Shown one piece after another: positions 25,457 to 33,567 of a DNA stretch of 64,000 nucleotides. The notes under the pieces are model-generated. The model was not told where the DNA came from, did no database searches, and saw only the letters and a program-made list of their open reading frames with translations. The number at the start of each line of letters is the position of its first letter. Within the stretch, counting starts at the first letter, position 1. Source of the stretch: Candidatus Latescibacterota bacterium (lineage in GTDB: Bacteria > Latescibacterota > UBA2968); NCBI GenBank assembly GCA_022823725.1, contig JAJEHL010000041.1:179512-243511 (forward strand), in the 5' to 3' direction. Made by a program: the position numbers and the translations under genes.

Positions 25457-26746
25457 ATGAAAAATACTACGGTTGCATTTTACAGCCAGCACCTCATTGG
25501 CGTTGGGCACCATTTTCGCAATCGACAGATTGTCAATGAACTGGTCAAGACCTGCGATGTGTTTTTCATAGATGGCGGGCGCCCGGTTCCCGAAGCCGAT
25601 CTCGATGAACGGGTGACGTGTATTCCCTTACCACCTCTTCGCACGGGACCACAGGGTATTGAGCCTGTTGATACGGAGAGTGATTTGCAGACTGTGATGG
25701 AAGAGCGCCAGGTCAGGCTTGCCGAAGCTATGGAGCAGATTCGTCCGGATGTGTTTTGTGTTGAGTTTTTTCCCTTTTCCAGATGGTCGCTCAAGGGCGA
25801 AATCCTCAATACTATTGTCAGGCTCAATGAGGTCAATTCCGACGCGAAGGTGTTGTGTTCGCTACGCGATATTCCAACGCGGGCAAAGAGCGATGAATTG
25901 CAACCAACTGTCACACCTGTCCAGAGGCGGGATGGAGATGCGATGCGGTTTTATTCGGTGCCTTTTGGCGGGATACATCACGAGTATTTGGCTTTTAATC
26001 GGCGGTATTACGAGGAGGTCGTGCCCGTGTTGAATGAGTATTTCGATGCGGTATTGGTGCATGGCGATTCCCAACTATCGCGGTTGGAAGATCACTTTCC
26101 CTGGGTAGATGATATCGGTATTCCCATCATTTATACGGGGTTTGTTTCTGAAAAACTAGAGGACGCATCTCGGCCTGATGGGGCGCCTGATCGGTATGTG
26201 TTGGTCAGTGCTGGCGGTGGGGTTGAGGGGCTTGCGCTTGTTGCGCCGTGTATTGAAGCGTGGAAAAAATTGGCACAAGACGACGCACACGATGGACGCG
26301 AGATGGTAATTTTTGCCGGTGCGTTTATCGATGAAACGCATTTTGAGGCGTTGCGCGCTTTGTGCGGTGATGGTCCGTTTCGCCTTGAACGCTTTACGTC
26401 CAATTTTTTGGCGTGGATGCAACACGCGGATTTGTCGATTAACCGCGCGGGCTACAATACGTGTATGAATGTGCTTGAGACACAAGTGCCAGCGATTCTG
26501 GTGCCGAGCATTGCGATGGATGATCAGGTATTTCGCGCGCAGGAGTTGATGGGGCTGGGTATTGCAGGGGTGATACATCCCGACCAACTCGGTGTGACAA
26601 AGATGGCAAAAGCCATAGTCGAAATGCTCGAAAGTTCTGTGCCCGAACACCACCTATCCCTGGATGGTGCCGAGCAAACGCGAAAGTTTATAGACAGCGG
26701 TCAGCAGTTGGCAGTCAGCAAAACAGAAATAGCGGTTAGCCGTTAG
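25457..26746 (+). CDS. GT28/MurG-like glycosyltransferase
   Basis: The 429-residue protein starts with TTVAFYSQHLIGVGHHFRN, the N-terminal strand and loop of GT-B transferases that act on lipid or nucleotide-sugar substrates. Later come LVSAGGGVEGLALVAPCIEAW and a C-terminal SINRAGYNTCMNVLETQVPAILVPS. The latter is the GT28-type donor-binding motif (N-R-x-G-x-N-T). It would transfer a sugar in the cytoplasm. The last 16 or so residues (QQLAVSKTEIAVSR) are encoded by a dispersed repeat, so the native end is probably near residue 412. A second glycosyltransferase follows 162 bp downstream on the same strand, and the peptide-export cassette begins after that. Confidence 0.82.
   Translation: MKNTTVAFYSQHLIGVGHHFRNRQIVNELVKTCDVFFIDGGRPVPEADLDERVTCIPLPPLRTGPQGIEPVDTESDLQTVMEERQVRLAEAMEQIRPDVFCVEFFPFSRWSLKGEILNTIVRLNEVNSDAKVLCSLRDIPTRAKSDELQPTVTPVQRRDGDAMRFYSVPFGGIHHEYLAFNRRYYEEVVPVLNEYFDAVLVHGDSQLSRLEDHFPWVDDIGIPIIYTGFVSEKLEDASRPDGAPDRYVLVSAGGGVEGLALVAPCIEAWKKLAQDDAHDGREMVIFAGAFIDETHFEALRALCGDGPFRLERFTSNFLAWMQHADLSINRAGYNTCMNVLETQVPAILVPSIAMDDQVFRAQELMGLGIAGVIHPDQLGVTKMAKAIVEMLESSVPEHHLSLDGAEQTRKFIDSGQQLAVSKTEIAVSR
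26694..26746 (+). repeat. Dispersed repeat read through as the glycosyltransferase C-terminus
   Basis: The last 50 bp of the gene consist of AGCGGTCAGCAG, GGCAGTCAGC and AGCGGTTAGC units. Related fragments occur between genes at about 12298, 26870 and 47966. The coding frame simply runs into the repeat and stops in it. Confidence 0.55.
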
Positions 26747-26750
26747 ATTC

Positions 26751-26826
26751 CCCCTCTCACCTCCCTTTGATGCCCCCATGGTACGATCTCCCTCCTATTG
26801 TCGGGGTTGGGGGCGAAAGGGAGGGG
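26751..26826 (+). repeat. Imperfect inverted repeat between glycosyltransferase genes
   Basis: A pyrimidine-rich arm (26751-26777, with CTCCCTTTGATGCCCCC) can pair with a purine-rich arm (26807-26826, GGGGGCGAAAGGGAGGGG) across a 30-bp loop. It is a REP-like intergenic hairpin, not followed by a T run. Confidence 0.5.
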
Positions 26827-26908
26827 TTGACCGCATGGATGAGCTGACAAATGGTGGTTGGGTGGCTGGGTGGACTAATTGCTGACCGCTAAATAGATGA
26901 GGTGAAAG

Positions 26909-28312
26909 ATGAAAATTTATGTGTCACATCCGTATCACGACCGCGAGAAAATTATGGCTTCGAATAGCGGGGCAGCCCTTTCGGGTTTTAACCATGTGCA
27001 GGCGTTATCAAAGTATTGCGATGTATATATGCCAGCGTCTGAATCAGTGGATTATAGCCCGAATTTGCACGGTATTCGGTTCGCATTTGAGACGATTGAT
27101 TCGTCTCGTCAGTGGTTTGCGCGACAGGGTTTTGATGGTGTGTTGATGTTTGAACCCAAGGCAGATGACGTGGCGTTTTTCCGCCATGTGTGTCCCGCAC
27201 CCATTGTGATTCGGCTGTCGTGTTCTTTTGGAAACAATCGGGATTTTATAGACAAGGTGCTTCAATGTTATTCGCTGTTGCGGCCTTATGATGCCCTGTC
27301 CCCCAAGTCGGCGTATGTTGCTGACGAAATCGGCAGGCTGGTGTTTGACAAGTCGTATTTGCACGCGATTACCAATGGGGTAGATGCCGAGATGTTTGTG
27401 CCGATGGATAAGTTGCAGGCGCGCAAAGAGGTCGCGTATAAGACGGGTGATCAACGTTTTTTGGAGATGCCTGTGGTGGGTTTTTGCGGGCGGTTTGAGC
27501 CGGGTAAGGGCGCATATTCGTTTTTGCGAATGGCCGATCTGAATCCCAATGTGTTATTTGCTGTGATTGGCAAGCAGTTCGCTCCCGTGACACATGCGCC
27601 CAATGTGGTCTTTTTGGGCGCGCAACCCTATACGGATATGCCGCTGTATTACAATATGCTGGATGTGTTGTGCGCGCTGTCGGTGTATTCGTATGAGTCG
27701 TGTCCTTCAACTGTGATAGAGGGCATGGCGTGTGGGCTTCCGGTTGTGGCGACCAATTTTGCGGGTGCGCCAGAGTTGTTGGGTGCTTGTGGGCGATTGA
27801 TCGAGATTGAGCGGTTTGAAGACGAGCCATTGAATGTGACGGGTTATATCGCCCCTGAGGTGATTTCAGATGCTGTGCGCGATTTGTTGAATAGCAAAAC
27901 GGAGCGCGTGGAAATGGGGGAGGGTGCTCGCAAACGTGCGCTGGAATTTTCCTGGGATTGTATGGCGCAGCAACACATGGCATTGTTTGAAGATCTGCGA
28001 ACCAAACGCGATGCACCTGTGTGTCCGATTCCAATAACCGTGAGTTTTACACAGGGTTGTGATATGTCCGGCGTGCCGAAAAGTGTGTCTAAGGGATTTA
28101 ACTATTTGGGAAGTGCACAAGGTCCTTTGCCGCGCATTTCGTTTTTGGGACAAGACCTGTCGCTTTTTGAAGGCCTGGGCCTTCACTTGATGCAACATTT
28201 GCATCCAAATGAAGTCGAAGCCGTCCTGTTGGGTTTATGTGAAACGCGTGCTACAGCCCACAAAACGCTTCGCAAAATCCGACACTTCAGCGATATGCTC
28301 ACGGCTCCCTGA
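26909..28312 (+). CDS. GT4-like glycosyltransferase with unusual C-terminal extension
   Basis: The 467-residue protein has the GT-B fold. The donor-binding half carries VGFCGRFEPGKGAYSFL near residue 190 and the EX7E-like region SYESCPSTVIEGMACGLPVV around residue 265. These are typical of GT1/GT4 retaining transferases. Residues from about 375 to the end do not look like any GT4 domain (CDMSGVPKSVSKGFNYLG and later EVEAVLLGLCETRAT). I do not recognise this tail; it may be a separate small domain. A GAGGTGAAAG element precedes the ATG. The gene ends 56 bp before the first secreted-peptide gene, so it may belong to that operon and modify the peptide, although a polysaccharide role is equally possible. 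Confidence 0.82.
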   Translation: MKIYVSHPYHDREKIMASNSGAALSGFNHVQALSKYCDVYMPASESVDYSPNLHGIRFAFETIDSSRQWFARQGFDGVLMFEPKADDVAFFRHVCPAPIVIRLSCSFGNNRDFIDKVLQCYSLLRPYDALSPKSAYVADEIGRLVFDKSYLHAITNGVDAEMFVPMDKLQARKEVAYKTGDQRFLEMPVVGFCGRFEPGKGAYSFLRMADLNPNVLFAVIGKQFAPVTHAPNVVFLGAQPYTDMPLYYNMLDVLCALSVYSYESCPSTVIEGMACGLPVVATNFAGAPELLGACGRLIEIERFEDEPLNVTGYIAPEVISDAVRDLLNSKTERVEMGEGARKRALEFSWDCMAQQHMALFEDLRTKRDAPVCPIPITVSFTQGCDMSGVPKSVSKGFNYLGSAQGPLPRISFLGQDLSLFEGLGLHLMQHLHPNEVEAVLLGLCETRATAHKTLRKIRHFSDMLTAP

Positions 28313-28368
28313 TCGACGCCAAAGGGATACAGCTTGCGCTGAGGTAGTGAAGAAAGGAGGTGAGAGAA

Positions 28369-28599
28369 ATGACTGAACGCATTATATCAATGCCAGCACG
28401 AGTTTCTGTGACCTGTGTTCAACTTCCCGGTCAAGAACTCGAACTGGCACCTGGTGAGATGGCGAATGCATCAGGAGGATGCATTTTGCCAGGAGAAGAT
28501 ATGTTTGAGCACGATCCATTTGAGCCTCTTGAAGATATAATCGAAGATGCGGTGGATTATATCGGAGATACGGTGAGTGAATGGTGGGCTTCCTGGTAG
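28369..28599 (+). CDS. Double-glycine-leader peptide precursor (candidate secreted peptide)
   Basis: A 76-residue precursor starts at ATG 28369 after AAAGGAGG (28353-28360); a longer GTG start is less likely. Residues 26-37 give the leader motif LAPGEMANASGG, with L-12, E-8, M-7, A-4, G-2 and G-1. This is the consensus cut by C39 peptidases, and a C39-ABC exporter lies downstream. The predicted core is residues 38-76 (39 residues). It begins with Cys, contains 12 Asp/Glu and no Lys or Arg, and ends with an amphipathic helix and EWWASW. Most known bacteriocins are cationic, so this acidic peptide is unusual. It could be a toxin, a signal or a metal-binding peptide. No modification enzyme was recognised except the upstream glycosyltransferases. 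Confidence 0.72.
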   Translation: MTERIISMPARVSVTCVQLPGQELELAPGEMANASGGCILPGEDMFEHDPFEPLEDIIEDAVDYIGDTVSEWWASW

Positions 28600-28701
28600 C
28601 TATCGCGCTACACGCCATAAGACGCTGTTTCTGTTATTCAGGTACTGGACGAAAACCATCTTTTTTGTTGAATCTTACAATTCATTTATTCGGAGGATGT
28701 T

Positions 28702-29088
28702 ATGTATAATCGCGTAACTTCAGATTCAAATTCAGACGCCGCTTTTGCCTCTTGCACGACACTGCCTATCCATCAAACAATGCTCAATGTTGTAGAAATG
28801 GCAGATATTGATGGTCTGGGAAGTTTGGTAGATGCTATTGATGCAGCGGTAGATTATATTTCTGATGTTGTTGATAAGGTAGGAGATAGTATTTCCGACT
28901 TTGTTGATTCGGCATATTTTTACCCCCAGGATGCTGAGCCCATACACTATCCTAATACACTTGCTCCTTCTCCCCCAAGCAAAGAACTGAATATTATCAC
29001 TTTTGAAAAACATGTCTGCGACCAGCCGGTCGTGCATACATCTTGTGGAACTTGTTTGTGTCCAGAAGTGATAAGGCCGTGTATATAG
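28702..29088 (+). CDS. Second, larger peptide related to the double-glycine precursor
   Basis: The 128-residue protein follows a CGGAGGA element. Residues 28-39 (LNVVEMADIDGL) align with the leader motif of the first peptide: L-12, E-8, M-7, I-4 and G-2 are kept, but the last Gly is Leu. The next 35 residues (for example DAAVDYISDVVDKVGDSISDF) resemble the acidic helix of the first peptide (EDAVDYIGDTVSEW). A Pro-rich linker and a tail with five Cys (residues 106, 115, 118, 120 and 127) follow. It may be a second substrate with a non-canonical cleavage site, a decoy or immunity partner, or an uncleaved accessory. I know of no family for it. The exporter gene starts about 90 bp downstream. Confidence 0.62.
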   Translation: MYNRVTSDSNSDAAFASCTTLPIHQTMLNVVEMADIDGLGSLVDAIDAAVDYISDVVDKVGDSISDFVDSAYFYPQDAEPIHYPNTLAPSPPSKELNIITFEKHVCDQPVVHTSCGTCLCPEVIRPCI

Positions 29089-29105
29089 GTACGATGTGCA
29101 TCAAT

Positions 29106-29149
29106 CCGTCATTCTTGCATATGCTCCACGGCGTGTGCAGGAGTGACGG
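29106..29149 (+). repeat. REP-like hairpin upstream of the exporter gene
   Basis: CCGTCATTCTTGCA (29106-29119) pairs with TGCAGGAGTGACGG (29136-29149) over 14 bp with two G-U pairs. The arms resemble the common GTCATTCCTGCA type of dispersed palindrome. It covers a possible GTG start (29143) of the exporter, which favours the ATG at 29179. Confidence 0.7.
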
Positions 29150-29178
29150 CGTTATATGAGGCAGGACGGTTGGAGAAA

Positions 29179-32100
29179 ATGAATCTTTCGCTTTTTTTCG
29201 CTAAAAACTCAGTTCGGTCGCAATCTGTTCGTTTTCCCTTTGGAAGTGTTGTTTTTCTACAGGGGCAAACGGCTGAGGCGTTTTACATCGTGCAGTCTGG
29301 ACGGTTGCGGGTTATTAAGCAGGATGCGAATGGCGATTCGGCCACTGTGGGCTATTTGTATGCAGGTGATCATTTTGGCGAAGGGGGACTGTTGAGTAGG
29401 CAGGGGCACCGAGCAACGGTGCGAGCGGTTGAGGATGCTGATGTATTGCAGGTGCCGAAGGATGAATTTTTTAAGGCTGTGAGAAAAAGTTCTGATGTAA
29501 GGGCATATCTTGAGGAGCAGATCGCGTGTATTGCGTATCGGGATTTTACGCGATTTTTGAAAGGGGATGTTCCGGGCGATGCGATGCGGGCGCTGTTCGC
29601 GCGGTTGAAGCGCGAGGTGGTTGAGGAGGGTGTGACCGTTGTCGAGCGGGGTCAGTTGGGTCATCGGTTTTATTTGATCGGCAGCGGTCAGTTGGAGGCT
29701 GTGTCAGAAAATGGGGATGTGGTGATTTTAAGTGCGGGCGATTATTTTGGTGATGGTAGAGATGATGAAACTGTCATTCTCAGTCGGCGTGATAGTGTGC
29801 TCTTTTATATAGATAAAAGCGATTTTAATAAGTTAAAAACTATGATATCGGGGTTCGAGAAGGCGTTGGAGAGAGGGCGTATATCGCGTGGAGAACAGCG
29901 ATCGAATGAGGCATTGTTTCGACAAGCGCAACCTGAGCCAATGGTTGAGCGGGCAGATGAAGAAGATCAGAAGTCCAATACAGCATCCAATTTGGTCAAT
30001 ATCAGAATAGACGGTGCAAAACCATCTACATTGTTTCGCTTTCCGTTTTTGAAGCAACACGATCAATCGGATTGTGGCGCGGCGTGTTTGGGCATGATTT
30101 GTAAATATTACAAGATGCCTATTGGGTTGAATAGGCTACGCGATATGTCCAATGTGTCGCGGTATGGCACGTCGATGGGGGCATTGGCTGAGGCTGCGGA
30201 GACCATAGGTTTTGTTACGCGAGGTGTGCGCACGGGGTATGAGGCCCTGATGCGGACAGAATTGCCAGCCATTCTCCACTGGGAGGGCAATCACTTTGTG
30301 GTCTTGTATCAGATAAATAAAAAGGAGGTGAAGATAGCAGATCCCGGCGTGGGCATTCGCAAGCTGTCGCGGGCAGAGTTTGAGAAGGGCTGGACAAACA
30401 GGGTGCTGTTGTTGGACTACACGGATCAGGTGGCAGAAAACGAACCGTCTCAGTCTTCTTTTAAGCGGTTTTTCCCATTGGTCAGGCCCTATACAGGCAT
30501 ATTGATTGAGGTATTATTAGCGTCTTTGGTACTCAGTTTGTTTGGTCTGGCATCGCCTATTTTTATGCAGACAATTGTCGATCAGGTCCTGGTGCATCAC
30601 GACGCGGATTTGTTGAACTTGATGCTGGTGGGCATGGTCGTGGTTGCGTTGTTTCAGATGGGTACATCGACGTTGCGCGTCTATTTAATCGGATATGTGA
30701 GTGCGCGGTTGAGCATTGCGATGCTGTCGCGTTTTTATCGACATTTACTGGCACTGTCCATGCGGTTTTTTGCTCTCAGGCGCACGGGCGATTTGACCAC
30801 GCGATTTCGGGAGAATGCGACGATTCAGCGCTTGTTGACGGGTACGACGGTTTCTGCAGTTCTGGATTTTATCATGCTTTTTGTCTATCTGGCTCTCATG
30901 TTTTATTACAATGCCGAATTGACGCTGGTCATGCTGATATTTGTGCCGCTCTCTGTGGGACTCACGCTGATTTATACGCCTATTTTGAAGTCTTTCAGCC
31001 AGCGCGCTTTTTTGGCGCGTGCCGAACAATCATCGGTTTTAATCGATTCGCTGCACGGCATTGATGTGGTCAAAGTCGAGGCTGTGGAGCGCGCGACACG
31101 GTGGCAATGGGAAGGCAAGTTCACCAAGGAAATTCAGATTGGCTTTCAACGGTTAAAAATGCAGATGCTGTTTGGAGGCATTGGAAGCGTAATCAGTTTG
31201 CTGAGCAGCACGGTGATTTTGTGGTATGGTGCTTCATTGGTGATTGCGGGGGACCTGTCGGTTGGACAGTTGATGGCGTTTAATGCGCTGATTGGCAATG
31301 TGATGGGTCCCATTATGGGGTTGATTGGGATATGGCCGCAGGTGCAAGAGGCGCGTATTGCACTGGATCGGTTAAATGATGTGTATGATACGCAGATGGA
31401 AGATGCACGGCAACAGGGTCAGGGTTTGATCTTAAAGCATTTGGAAGGGCGTGTGGTTTTTGAGGGGGTGTTTTTCAGGTACGGTGTCGGTTCTGATGAA
31501 CCTTATGTGTTGAATAACATAGATCTAATGCTTGAGCCGGGTCAAAAAGTGGCGATTGTGGGACGCAGCGGCGCGGGTAAGACCACATTGGTCAAGCTGG
31601 TGCCCCGTTTGTTTGATCCGTCAGAAGGTCGCGTGTTGATAGATGGTATGGATGTGCGAGATCTGGATCCCCATTGGTTGCGTCGGCAGGTGGGTATGGT
31701 GATGCAGGAGCCGTTTTTGTTTTCTGGCACGATTGCAGAAAATATCGCTATTGGTCAGTCAGATGCAGACATGGATCGTATTTTGGAAGTGGCAAAGCTA
31801 TCGTGTGTACACGATTTCGTAAGTGATATGCCTTTGGGGTATGAGACCAAGGTGGGTGAGCAGGGTGTGGGGCTGTCTGGCGGACAGCGACAGCGGATTG
31901 CCATTGCACGGGCGCTTTACCACGATCCCAAGATATTGATTTTTGATGAGGCGACCAATGCCTTAGATACGGATTCAGAACAGGCGATTCAGGCGAATTT
32001 AGATCTGTTTTTGGATGATCGCACAGCGTTGATGATCGCGCATCGGTTGAGTACGGTGCGCGATGCAGATGCGATTGTGGTTTTGGATAAGGGACATATT

Positions 32101-32184
32101 GTGGAGATGGGGACACACGATGAGTTGATGGTGCAACAGGGTTTGTATTATCACATGTGTAGTCAACAGTTGCAGGTGGTGTGA
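29179..32184 (+). CDS. C39 peptidase-containing ABC exporter with tandem cNMP-binding-like domains
   Basis: The product is 1001 residues from ATG 29179 (GTG 29143 would add 12). Residues about 10-120 are a cyclic-nucleotide-binding domain with the phosphate cassette FGEGGLLSRQGHRATVRA. Residues 130-220 are a second, degenerate copy lacking that Arg-Ala. A C39 peptidase follows with catalytic C299 (SDCGAACLG), H372 (GNHFVVL) and D388 (ADPG), all intact. Next come six membrane helices (about 440-720). The ATPase has Walker A GRSGAGKTT at 795-803, signature LSGGQRQR and Walker B ILIFDEAT. Such exporters cleave double-glycine leaders and export the core. The layout recalls cyanobacterial HetC-type transporters. 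Its natural substrates are the peptides just upstream. It abuts hlyD. Confidence 0.93.
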   Translation: MNLSLFFAKNSVRSQSVRFPFGSVVFLQGQTAEAFYIVQSGRLRVIKQDANGDSATVGYLYAGDHFGEGGLLSRQGHRATVRAVEDADVLQVPKDEFFKAVRKSSDVRAYLEEQIACIAYRDFTRFLKGDVPGDAMRALFARLKREVVEEGVTVVERGQLGHRFYLIGSGQLEAVSENGDVVILSAGDYFGDGRDDETVILSRRDSVLFYIDKSDFNKLKTMISGFEKALERGRISRGEQRSNEALFRQAQPEPMVERADEEDQKSNTASNLVNIRIDGAKPSTLFRFPFLKQHDQSDCGAACLGMICKYYKMPIGLNRLRDMSNVSRYGTSMGALAEAAETIGFVTRGVRTGYEALMRTELPAILHWEGNHFVVLYQINKKEVKIADPGVGIRKLSRAEFEKGWTNRVLLLDYTDQVAENEPSQSSFKRFFPLVRPYTGILIEVLLASLVLSLFGLASPIFMQTIVDQVLVHHDADLLNLMLVGMVVVALFQMGTSTLRVYLIGYVSARLSIAMLSRFYRHLLALSMRFFALRRTGDLTTRFRENATIQRLLTGTTVSAVLDFIMLFVYLALMFYYNAELTLVMLIFVPLSVGLTLIYTPILKSFSQRAFLARAEQSSVLIDSLHGIDVVKVEAVERATRWQWEGKFTKEIQIGFQRLKMQMLFGGIGSVISLLSSTVILWYGASLVIAGDLSVGQLMAFNALIGNVMGPIMGLIGIWPQVQEARIALDRLNDVYDTQMEDARQQGQGLILKHLEGRVVFEGVFFRYGVGSDEPYVLNNIDLMLEPGQKVAIVGRSGAGKTTLVKLVPRLFDPSEGRVLIDGMDVRDLDPHWLRRQVGMVMQEPFLFSGTIAENIAIGQSDADMDRILEVAKLSCVHDFVSDMPLGYETKVGEQGVGLSGGQRQRIAIARALYHDPKILIFDEATNALDTDSEQAIQANLDLFLDDRTALMIAHRLSTVRDADAIVVLDKGHIVEMGTHDELMVQQGLYYHMCSQQLQVV

Positions 32185-33567
32185 ATGGCAGAACCGCTTT
32201 TGAACGCACCAGCAGAGACAACGCCTCCGGGTGTAGTCCAGGAACAAGATGACGCGGCAGAAGAGGTGCATGCGTTCATGGGGTCTTTGCGGCCCCTTTG
32301 GGGACGTGCATTGCTCTATATTGTGCTGCTGTTTGTGATTGTTGCCATTACCTGGGCGTGGTGGAGTAAGGTGGATGTGGTGGCATCCGCTCCTTTTCGA
32401 TTGGTGCCCCTCGGACAGGTGAAGACGATGCAGGCACAGCGAGGCGGTGAGATTGAGTTGATTGGGGTTAAAGAAGGGGATCAGGTCGAGAAAGGTGAAG
32501 TATTGTTTAAGTTGAAATCCTGGGAGACCTGGGGAGAGTTGCGGGAATGGGAACAGGCAAAGATGGCTTTTCAAAAGGCAGAGTATGATCTCAGGACGGT
32601 GTTGCCGCAAAGGGGAAGGTTGAATAAAGAGACGATAGGTGCATTGGAACAACGTCTTTCTGTTTTGCAGCAGTTTATGGAGGCACACCAGAATGCGTTG
32701 GAAGATTATCAAAGCGATGTGGGTGATGGTGTCGTGTCTAAAAATCAAATGACGGATGCGGGGTTGCAAGCGCAGATTGGGTTTCGTCAGGCTGAAATTG
32801 ATCTTATGAAACAGGCGTTTTTGCAGCAAAAGACGCTGTTTGAACGCGAGTTGATCAGCCAGGCGGATATGAATCGCGCGCGCGTGCAGTATTTGAGTGC
32901 TCTGTCTGCGCTTCCGTCGCGTATGTCGGAGATATACAAGAATGAAATGGCCGTGGCTGATCTCAAGCGGCAAATCACAGAAGCGCGCATTGCACATGAG
33001 CGCGAGGCATCGCAGATGCGACATGCTTATGAAACGGCACAGTTGCGATTGGAGCAGGCGGGCAAACGCATTGATCGAACATTGGAAGCCGAGTCAGATT
33101 TGATCATAGCACCTGAATCGGGGATTGTCACGCAGGTGATGGTGAATGCAATTGGGCAGGTGATCAACAAGGGGCAGCCTCTCATTGCGCTGGCACCGGC
33201 CTCGGCTCCGATAGTTGCAGAAGTGATGGTGTTGAATAAAGATGTGGGTTTGCTCAAACCCGGGCAGTTGGTCAAACTGAAATACGATGCGTATGCCTTT
33301 CAGGATTTTGGTATTAAACGCGGGTGGATCAAACACATCTCGCCGGATGCGGTGATCGATGAACGTATTGGTCCGATATTTAAGTGCGTTGTGGAATTAG
33401 AAGAACATACAATGCGCGTGAAGGGGTATGCCAAACCTCTGATGTTTGGCATGAAGGGTACGGCAGAGATGATGACAGATCGGCAATCGGTCTTGCTGAT
33501 GTTGCTGAGTCCCTTGCGACAGCTTTACGAGTCGGCGAGATACGATGTTGAGGAGGGGGCATTGTGA
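32185..33567 (+). CDS. HlyD-family periplasmic adaptor of the peptide exporter
   Basis: The 460-residue protein starts directly after the exporter stop (TGA-ATG). One membrane helix near residues 37-57 (LLYIVLLFVIVAITWAWW) is followed by a lipoyl-like half (GGEIELIGVKEGDQVEKGEVLFKL). A long helical hairpin covers about residues 110-300, and a closing beta-barrel contains APESGIVTQVMVNAIGQVINKGQPL. This is the adaptor that bridges an inner-membrane ABC exporter to a TolC channel in type I secretion. No TolC gene is in the window. The last codons overlap the parvulin gene by 4 bp, so translation is coupled. Confidence 0.92.
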   Translation: MAEPLLNAPAETTPPGVVQEQDDAAEEVHAFMGSLRPLWGRALLYIVLLFVIVAITWAWWSKVDVVASAPFRLVPLGQVKTMQAQRGGEIELIGVKEGDQVEKGEVLFKLKSWETWGELREWEQAKMAFQKAEYDLRTVLPQRGRLNKETIGALEQRLSVLQQFMEAHQNALEDYQSDVGDGVVSKNQMTDAGLQAQIGFRQAEIDLMKQAFLQQKTLFERELISQADMNRARVQYLSALSALPSRMSEIYKNEMAVADLKRQITEARIAHEREASQMRHAYETAQLRLEQAGKRIDRTLEAESDLIIAPESGIVTQVMVNAIGQVINKGQPLIALAPASAPIVAEVMVLNKDVGLLKPGQLVKLKYDAYAFQDFGIKRGWIKHISPDAVIDERIGPIFKCVVELEEHTMRVKGYAKPLMFGMKGTAEMMTDRQSVLLMLLSPLRQLYESARYDVEEGAL

